Below, one piece after another: positions 57,241-64,000 of a stretch of DNA of 64,000 nt. Origin of the DNA: Blasia pusilla (taxonomy: Eukaryota > Marchantiophyta > Marchantiopsida > Blasiales); contig CM114271.1 of the NCBI GenBank assembly GCA_050084515.1, positions 48,608,001 through 48,672,000 of the forward strand, given 5' to 3'. The position numbers and the translations under genes were made by a program. The notes beneath the pieces were generated by a model that did not search any database, had not been told where the DNA came from, and worked only from the letters and a program-made list of their open reading frames with translations. How positions within the stretch are numbered: the stretch's first letter is position 1; every line of letters begins with the position of its first letter.

Positions 57241-58880
57241 TCAATTGCTAGAGAGAATGAATCAGAAAACAAGTCGGAGTGGCGGGGTTGCCCCGTCCAG
57301 TGCCATCGTCGCCCGCAACTACAGTGTTCCCTTGACGCTAAAGCACATGAAACCAGTCCCCGAATGTAGGATTCCGCCACAATATGCTCGCCTCCAATTA
57401 CGACCACCGAAACGCTCACAAGGTGCCCCCCACGCCCACATTAACAACACCTCCCCACCAATTGCCCATCCCACAGAGCTTCTCTCCTACTCAGCCGCTT
57501 TCACATCATCTCGTCATTTCCCCAACCAGATATAAAATTAAAATCACTCCGCTTCCTCCTCTCCTTTCCTGCTCTCCGCTTCCACTTCTAGTCCCTTGTT
57601 CGTTCTCCGCCCCTAAATTTAAAAAAATAAAAATGAAAACAACGCCACGGGCTAATTGCCCCCCGCACACATCAGGCGACGACTCTCTGATTCGTTCGAG
57701 TACGTTGTCTCTGTACCTTCTTTCCCCTTCCTCAGCACACCCTTGTCCCGCGCTCACGCCCCACTCTCTACCTCCCTTCCTGTTCCGGCCCTCGGCGGAA
57801 CTCGGACCAAGCACCACAGGTGATCTAATAACTAGTCCTGCCGCTCCCTGTGCTGTGCTGCCCGGGCCTTGTCTTGTTCTTCCGCTTCCGCGTGTGCGAG
57901 AGAATCTTAGAGAAGTAAGGAAGGAAGGAATTCTTCTTCGGTGTGTGTGTACAAGGGGGAGGGGGTGGGGGACGGACGGACGGACGGAGAGGTACGAGGT
58001 CGGGGGCGATTCACTAGTGGGCCGCTGCCGCTCTCCCGTCCACCACGCGCCACGCTAAAGCAGACCAAGGATTCCCGCGTTGCTCGCTGCTGCTCCGGCT
58101 TTGTCCCCAGCAAAGCCCGAGCCAAACAATCAATGCCAGGCCGGCGGCCGTATCTCCGCAAACAAGAGCTGCGAATTCGTCCATCCCCACAACCTCGGAG
58201 GCAACGCAGCAACGCATCGCAGATGAGCAAACCATCGACGGGTGATAGATAGATACCTCTTTCCTATTCGGGCTCGTCTACCTCCTCTTCCCCCTTCCCT
58301 CCTTATTCTCGCGTTGCTCAACAATACGACGACAAAGAACAAGTCCTTCCGCAGAAAAAGGAAGGGAGCCTGTCCTGGACCACAGGAGATGATCCTGGGT
58401 CGCTCCACATGGGGCCTGATGCAGCGTCGATTCCAGATCCACGGCGGAGCTTCATGGACAGCATGCAGCCATGGGAATGAGGACATCCGGTTTCCACCCC
58501 AGGTACGGTCGCGGTAACGGACGGGACGACCAGCCGACTTATGACGGCCTTGTACGCCCCGAGTGATCGTCGTGACTCGTGAATGCCCACCATGACTCGA
58601 GTCACTCGACCACTCCTCCCTCTCGCTGTCCCCGCGACTACTTCCGCGGCCTCTGCCATGCGTCGCCGATCCCAGCCCGATACGCCATTCACAACCCGCG
58701 CTGCTCGCCATGCTGCCCAATGAATGTCCTCCCGCCCTATGTATGCGCATGCTATGGGGCATCCTGCCTGCCATGGGCGCCTAAGTTGCTTCATGGCCAT
58801 GGTCCGAGAAGCCTATAACATGGGATGCGACAGAGCGGAAGTCTGTCCTTTCCTGCAACAGGAGGAAATCCATTCATCTG
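57241..58880. other. GC-rich, CpG-rich stretch without a recognised gene
   Basis: Long frames are open on both strands at once (for example 57,384-58,058 + and 58,130-58,774 -), as expected from high GC and few stops. A (GGAC)n run lies at about 57,970-57,990. It may be a promoter region, possibly of the RING-H2 gene. Confidence 0.4.
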
Positions 58881-59270
58881 CTCCGGGCAGGATCCGTTTA
58901 CGTTTTGATGAAATTTCTTTTCAGTGTAAATACGGTGGCAAGAAAATATTTTTTATTCAAAAACAATTTGATAAAATTTTATGTAGGATATGATTAAATT
59001 TTTTTCTTTGTATGACACGGACTGTCCATTAATAAGAAAAAATAATTATATCCTTAATATGTTTGAATCAATTCTGTCTCTCATTTATATAAGATAGATA
59101 GAACAAATAAATCAAAAAATATTATTAATAAAAAATTCAATTAATTTATATTATAATAGATGATTTTTAGTGTATAATATAAAATAATGAGATAATTGAG
59201 AAAATTACAAAAAAATTGTATTTTTATCCCTTAAGTTATATTTGATGGGATAAAAAAATAAGTTTTAAAT
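58881..59270. other. AT-rich stretch
   Basis: Very AT-rich, with no gene signal. It ends where the Gypsy copy 3 LTR begins and forms a sharp composition change from the GC-rich sequence on its left. Confidence 0.6.
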
Positions 59271-60548
59271 AATTCTCAAAGGTGTACATTCTCTCTCATG
59301 TCAAACCAAACCCACTCTCCTAATGAGAGGTTTGGGTTACATTCACAAGACAAGGGACCATAGCTCTTCCGCCTCATGCCAAGAGGTTCAACAAAGAGAG
59401 AATGAGCTCTCAAGCTCTCTTTCCTTGAGGTATACCACTCCCCTCTCCCAAACTCTCTCCATGGTAACATATTCTCCCAAGTCACCTTCTTGGCTCTGGA
59501 CTTGATGTAGGAGGTCAAGGGTCATTTACCAAAAATAGAAGGTCGATCATATACTCAAACTGGAACTTGCCTAAAATAATTACCGCTCCTAGGAAACCTG
59601 AGAGAGCAGGTTTCCCCTTTGTTTCGGCTGTGGCGTATCGGGCTCCAAATGAGCCGAAACGAAGGGGAAACCTGCTCTCTCAGGTTTCCTAGGGCCTCAA
59701 CAGATCATCCTCGACCTACTGAGTCTCTCCTCTACTACTCACGAAGGCGTTCTACTACATCTCACCGATCTATCCTAAAAGACGTGATAGGTGTCGTGCA
59801 CATATACATCGCTACACAACATACATCGTTGTCATCGAATACACAAACACACACGATCCCATGCTAACTCATGGCATCCATACACTGAGGCAAGAAGTAC
59901 CAAAATATCTCCAATTAAAGTAAGATCCAAGCTCTCTCTACACCATCTCACACCATAGCTCTCAAAGGTGTGCACTCTCTCTCATTTCAAACAAAACCCA
60001 CTCTTCTAATGAGAGGCTTGAGTTACACTCACAAGGCAAGGGACCATAGTTCCGCTGCCTCATGCCAAGAGGTTTAACAAAAAGAGAATGAGCTCTCAAG
60101 CTCTCTCTCCTTGAGGTATACCCCTCCCCTCTCCCAATCTCTCTCCACGGTAACCTATGCTCCCAAGTACCTCCTTGGCTATTGACCTGATGTAGGAGAT
60201 CAAGGGCCACTTACCAAAAATATAAAGTGAACTATCCCCAACATGGAAACTTACCCAAAATAGTAAGTTTCTCTATATGGCTCAAAATGAGCCGAAACGA
60301 AGGGAAAACCTGCTCTCTCAGGTTTCCCGGGGCCTCAACATGTCATTCTCAAACTCTTGGGCATGTCCTCCACTACTCGTGAAGACGCTCTGCTAGATCC
60401 CACCGATCTATCATAACAGTCGTGACATCATACACATCGCTACACAACATACATTGTTGTCACCAAACACACACACAAACACGCACAATCTCATGCTAAC
60501 TCATGGCATCCAAACAAAAAGACAAGAAGTACTAAAATATCTCCAATC
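59270..60548 (-). repeat. Two LTRs in tandem (Gypsy copy 3)
   Basis: The two units, about 59,917-60,548 and 59,270-59,916, share long blocks. One is at 59,278-59,520 versus 59,965-60,205 (for example GGGACCATAG and AATGAGCTCTCAAGCTCTCT). The other is at 59,902-59,916 versus 60,534-60,548 (AAAATATCTCCAAT). Family LTR words such as ATCGCTACACAACATACAT occur in each (59,808 and 60,438). No internal element sequence lies between them. Confidence 0.75.
59588..59693. repeat. 106-base foldback inside one LTR
   Basis: The left arm 59,588-59,629 (CCTAGGAAACCTGAGAGAGC... to TTTCGGCT) and the right arm 59,652-59,693 are reverse complements over about 42 bases with one mismatch; the loop is 22 bases. 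In the sister LTR only the right arm is present (about 60,288-60,333). Confidence 0.9.
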
Positions 60549-60733
60549 GCCCCCCTAGCTGGTGGTTAGGTCCCTCTAACTCCGGATAGCCATCTATCCC
60601 TACCTACCACGACATACATCTCTAGGACGCTAAGAGCATAAAGGCCGGGTGCTCATGTGGCCCCATCGTTAGTCGCCTTCCTGTCATCCATGTCATGGAA
60701 AAGTTTGGAATCGAAATCTACCTAGTATCTCCT

Positions 60734-60880
60734 CTATATACGTCCGGGACACATCCATCGTCCCCGAGGAACCCTAGTGAGAGGTGGCGTCAGACATACC
60801 ATTTGCCAACCTCTCGAACATCCATCACAGACTAGCATCGTGGCTGCACTACGGGTAGAACCACACAACATACAACGCAA
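60734..60880 (-). pseudogene. PHD finger, single frame (Gypsy copy 3)
   Basis: The frame reads LRCMLCGSTRSAATMLVCDG, then CSRGWQMVC, LTPPLTRVPRGRWMC and PGR, stop at 60,734-60,736. Cys pairs, the TPPL turn and the W before the last pair are typical PHD. Two ligands are lost: His to Gln in RGWQMVC, and the last Cys to Arg. It follows the integrase after a deletion of about 220 bases that removed the GPY/F-like part seen in copy 1. Confidence 0.85.
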
Positions 60881-60957
60881 GCCTGCAAGAACTACGTTGA
60901 ACAACATACAACGTATGAGCCTGCATGAATAGTCGCATACCTCAACATATCACGATG

Positions 60958-61565
60958 TTACGCAATCGCCAAGTTCTCGAGCGCCATGGGCATCACTCTC
61001 CGAAACAACTCAACCCTCTGAGAACATGTTCGCATCCATACATCTGGGTCATCGAGGTCCAGCACCTCATCAGCATCTCGACGAATGGCCGCCGGTAAAT
61101 CTGGCTCTCGGCCATAAAGTAGCAAGTACGGTGAAAAAGACGCTAAGGATGTCTGCCTGCTGAATCTGTATCCCATCGCCAACCATGGCAACTGGAGGTC
61201 CCAATCTCCTAGGTGACCTCTCTGCAAGCCATACTTGCGTAAATCCCTCTTCACCGTCTGCATAACTCTCTCCGCTAATCCATCCGCCTCGGGATGATCT
61301 CGCAAAGTCGTGCGGTGGCCGATCACACTTGATCACACAAGGCTTGGAACTCACCGCAAAAGTCGGTACCCTGGTCTGTCAAAACCTCAGTCGGTGCGCC
61401 ATAATGACTCAGCACTATGTCAAGGAAGGCATAAGCTACTCCCTCATTTGCTTTGTCAGCAATGCAACCAACTCGATCCACTTCGAGAAGTGCTCGATCA
61501 TCACCAACACATAACGATTGTGACGCTTTGTCAAAGGCAAAGGTCCTGCAAAATCCAAACTCCAT
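60958..61565 (-). pseudogene. Integrase core (Gypsy copy 3)
   Basis: WSLDFAGPLPL (first Asp), VLTDQGTDFCGEF (second Asp) and HPEADGLAERVMQTVKRDLR (Glu) are all present, then YGREPDLPAAIRRD and ENLAIA before a TAA at about 60,955. A frame change lies near 61,325. The zinc-binding N-terminus is missing because the RNase H frame runs directly into the core at about 61,580. Confidence 0.85.
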
Positions 61566-61905
61566 CTATATCCTATCCCAATAAGCTTGTCGGACTTCAT
61601 CAACCACTTAAGTGGTTGATGATCAGTGATGATGGTAAAGGGGTTGCCAAATAAGTTACACTTGAAATGCGTGACAGCCCACACCACGACCAAGCACTCA
61701 CCCTCATACAAGTTGTACTTCACCTCTGAAATACAGTGTTGTTCGAGCGGCTAGCGTAAGCCACCATCAACTCTCGACCCTCATCATCATGTTGGGTGAG
61801 CACCGCTCCAAGCCCCAAAATGCTCCAATCTGTGTTTAATTGGAAAGGACGCCTCCTGATCGGTCTCCTCAAGATGGGCGCCGACGTCAATCTGTCCTTG
61901 AGCAA
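61436..61905 (-). pseudogene. RNase H fused in frame to integrase by deletion (Gypsy copy 3)
   Basis: From the right: LNTDWSILGLGAVLTQ (61,720-61,905), then in the next open frame (61,436-61,723) YEGECLVVVWAV and ITDHQPLKWLM, then SDKLIGIGYRWSLDFAGPL. The last string joins the RNase H middle to the integrase core without a frame break. Compared with copy 1, about 620 bases (RNase H end and integrase zinc region) are missing. Confidence 0.85.
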
Positions 61906-62039
61906 CTAAAATGCTCTCTCCAGCTCATCCCCCCAGTGCCACTCGTGATCCACCTTGGTCAGAAAGGTTAGCGGCTTTGCAATCGAACTGAATTCCTTGA
62001 CGTTCTACCAATAGAAGTTTGCCAATCCCATGAATGCGC

Positions 62040-63824
62040 GAACACGGCTCATATCTGTAGGGCATAAAATGCGTGAGATAGCCTTTACCTTCGTCTGCTA
62101 GACACCAAGGTCCCCTGGGTATATCGTATGACCCAAGTACTCAATCTGGTCATAGAATAACTTGCACTTGCCTGGATATAGCTTCAGCCCATGTAATTGC
62201 AATCGTCGAAACACCTCCTCTAGATGTCGATCATGCTCCTCAACCGTGGCGCTAAACTCTACGATATCATCAATATAACACCTAGCAAAATCCAGACCAA
62301 CCAATATCCTATCCATGACCCTCTGGAACTCAGCCGGGGTGTTCTTTAACCCAAATGGTAAGAACCGCCACTAGTACAAACAATCCTTCCAGTGAGGATC
62401 GATGCCCCAAAATGTCGTCTTCTGCCTGTCCTCCAATCTGATAGGTAGCTGATGGTATCCGGCTCGCAAATCAAATGAACTGAAGACCTTTGCATGACCA
62501 ATCGCATCAAAGATCTCCTCAGGGGTGGGCATGGCATACCCATCGTGTCGCGACCCTCATGACCAAACAAGTGCCAAGCGGAACATCGGAACATTAGCGG
62601 GCTCACGCTAAGATGGTTTGCGCGTTGGAGTTGTCTCAAAGAGGAGACAAGAGATGAGACGCGAGCGAGGAGTCGCGTTTCAGATGTTATGGTCGCGATT
62701 GAGAAACCTGGACCAAACACGGAATGAGACTTGAAAGAAGTCGAGTCTAGGAAGTGGGTTGCCAAAGGAAAGATCCGGATTTGGAACGCCACTAGCGTTT
62801 GAGAGTTTCCGACTGTATTTATGGCCATAACTTTTATCTCCAAGATGCGTTTGGAACAAATAAGGATGCGTTGGAAAGCCTATGGAGAGCCAATCCAAAC
62901 GCATTAAAGATCGCTCCAAACGCATAAGCAGCGGCTGAGAAACAACCCAAAAACGATTGTAAGTGGAGTCGGGTTGAGGGCCACAATGAAGGGCCCGACC
63001 CTCTTTTCCCAAAGGGGAGGGGTTATTGGAGAACCCCAGAAGTACTAGTAAGGGGGAAGGTCTCCGAGAGTGCTTGGAACCCAAACCCCACTTTGGGCGC
63101 CGCGAGGCGGCTCAAGGGCATGGAACGAACGCGAGTTTGGGGGTTGGGTTGGAAAACCTGCACCAAGTCCATTAAAGGGATTTTAGACATCCCTCTTGGA
63201 TTCCACCCCGCGACTCAATTACTTGGGTCTCGGTTCGGAACTCACCCGAGAACCGTTGAACAGTTGGGATCGCTAGGCGCGCAAGTGCCGTTTCAGATCC
63301 CTGGACTAACCAGGAAGTCTGTTCCAAGTCTTGAAGGACTTGCCATGTGTTGGAAACTAGGAACTAAGGAAGGTTGAGCTTGATGAGACGCCAAGTTGAG
63401 GACCCGGTGGGTTGGAACGCTGGTTGGCCCAGACCCGACTAACGAGAGTGCGTGTTTGGGTGCAGATCGGCGATGAGTTCGTGACCTACTGAACGTATGT
63501 TTCCGCAACACTAAAGATTGACATTCAAGGAGAGTAGGGGCGCGACACATCGGACTTCGTCTGCCGATTGATGGGTCGGTAATCTCCACACATCCGCCTA
63601 TCCGTCCAGTTGCCATGCACATCCTTCTTGGCGGGCATGACTATGTCAGATGCATACTCCCCATGCGACATCTCCACTAGTCTTGCTCCGACCAAGTCCT
63701 GGCTCCTACTCGGAATTAGTGCCCTCTCCATATCACTATACCTGTAGGGTCGTCGGAAGATCGGCGTATCACTCAACAACTCAATGCAGATCCTCGGTCC
63801 CTTTGGCGTACCCAAATCCTCCAT
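62040..63824 (-). pseudogene. Reverse transcriptase split by a nested solo LTR (Gypsy copy 3)
   Basis: The first part (63,824-63,553) has LGTPKGPRICIEL, RRPYRYSDMERALI, SHGEYASDIVMPAKKD and MCGDYRPINRQTKSD. The solo LTR follows. The second part (62,545-62,040) resumes with YAMPTPEEIFDAIGHAK, FDLRAGYHQLPIRL, LPFGLKNTPAEFQRVMD, CYIDDI and IEYLGHTIYPGDLGV. With one target-site copy removed the frame closes over the insertion, so RT was intact at this point when the LTR element landed. Stops occur at about 62,372 and 62,099. Confidence 0.88.
62546..63547 (-). repeat. Solo LTR B (1,002 bp) with 5-bp target duplication
   Basis: TGTCGCGACC...GGGGCGCGACA, the reverse complement of solo LTR A at 24,970-25,971 and of the same length. 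CATCG stands on both sides (62,541-62,545 and 63,548-63,552). It sits inside the RT of Gypsy copy 3, so it is younger than that copy. Internal open frames are non-coding. Confidence 0.95.
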
Positions 63825-64000
63825 TCTAAACGCAAAGCAGCTCCTATAAACCAGAGGAACTCATATATTCGGCGCCGCTCTCCTCCTATCAACTTAGGGC
63901 CCATATCTGGCTTCCAAGTCTCCATCGTGACTACGGTAGGACTCTCCTGCGCGGATATTGGTTGTTGCTATGGTGCAACCCCATTTCGAACAACGACACT

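Larger units (their letters stand above)
59270..64000 (-). mobile_element. Gypsy copy 3 on minus, truncated by the window edge
   Basis: Order on the minus strand: RT start (63,824-63,553), nested solo LTR (63,547-62,546), rest of RT (62,545-62,040), RNase H (61,905-61,590), integrase (61,565-60,958), PHD finger (60,880-60,734), polypurine tract (about 60,557-60,548), then two LTRs in tandem. It is the same family as copies 1 and 2 by integrase and PHD wording. Sequence at 63,850-64,000 matches the linker just before RT in copy 1, so the methyltransferase, if present, lies beyond the window. Confidence 0.85.

Noticed and set aside
57384-58058. Long open frames on both strands in GC-rich sequence
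   Set aside because: Overlapping frames on both strands, no domains, low-complexity Pro/Ser/Arg text; explained by composition.

Overview
The window reads as nuclear DNA from a green plant with a repeat-rich genome. The signs are spliceosomal GT-AG introns, a plant-type RING-H2 gene, Helitron, hAT, LINE and Ty3/Gypsy copies, and long CT microsatellites. Two points lean towards a streptophyte alga or an early-diverging land plant rather than a flowering plant. One is a nuclear gene for the bacterial-type mitochondrial protease subunit HslU. The other is a Gypsy family carrying a C5-cytosine DNA methyltransferase, a combination reported before in charophytes. The species cannot be fixed from sequence alone.

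Host genes. (1) hslU on + (36,311-42,366) can be rebuilt as 14 exons giving 524 codons plus stop; every junction keeps frame and the N-terminus looks like a mitochondrial presequence. (2) A RING-H2 E3 ligase gene on - (52,634-55,695), of which two exons are recognised; its 5' exon was not found.

Mobile DNA, left to right. 1-1,077: mosaic Gypsy remnant. 3,065-5,296: hAT transposase with two in-frame stops. 5,868-7,288: inverted Gypsy LTR piece. 7,290-16,000: the most complete Gypsy copy (copy 1), ordered Gag - protease - DNA methyltransferase - RT - RNase H - integrase - PHD finger. 17,600-21,598: copy 2 of the same family, deleted from early in the methyltransferase to the 3' end. 21,600-22,050: an inverted fragment of the family. 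24,970-25,971: a 1,002-bp solo LTR of another family. 28,570-28,990: integrase fragment of a third Gypsy family. 29,109-35,592: a Helitron with Rep and Pif1-like helicase. 44,340-48,871: a LINE with an intron-like insertion. 49,624-50,641: weak Gag-like relic. 59,270-64,000: Gypsy copy 3 on -, with tandem LTRs, a PHD finger and a nested second solo LTR with 5-bp target duplication.

The most interesting system is the Gypsy family that joins a DNA-methylation writer (DNMT3-like domain between protease and RT) with a probable histone reader (PHD finger after integrase, in the slot where chromoviruses carry a chromodomain). The PHD is seen in two independent copies and methyltransferase remnants in three, plus the linker leading into it in a fourth. 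All copies here are decayed, so activity is inferred for the family, not for these copies.

The long stretches 1,078-3,064, 16,001-17,600, 22,051-24,785, 25,977-28,416, 42,487-44,032, 48,875-49,623, 50,642-52,633 and 55,700-59,270 hold no gene I can support.
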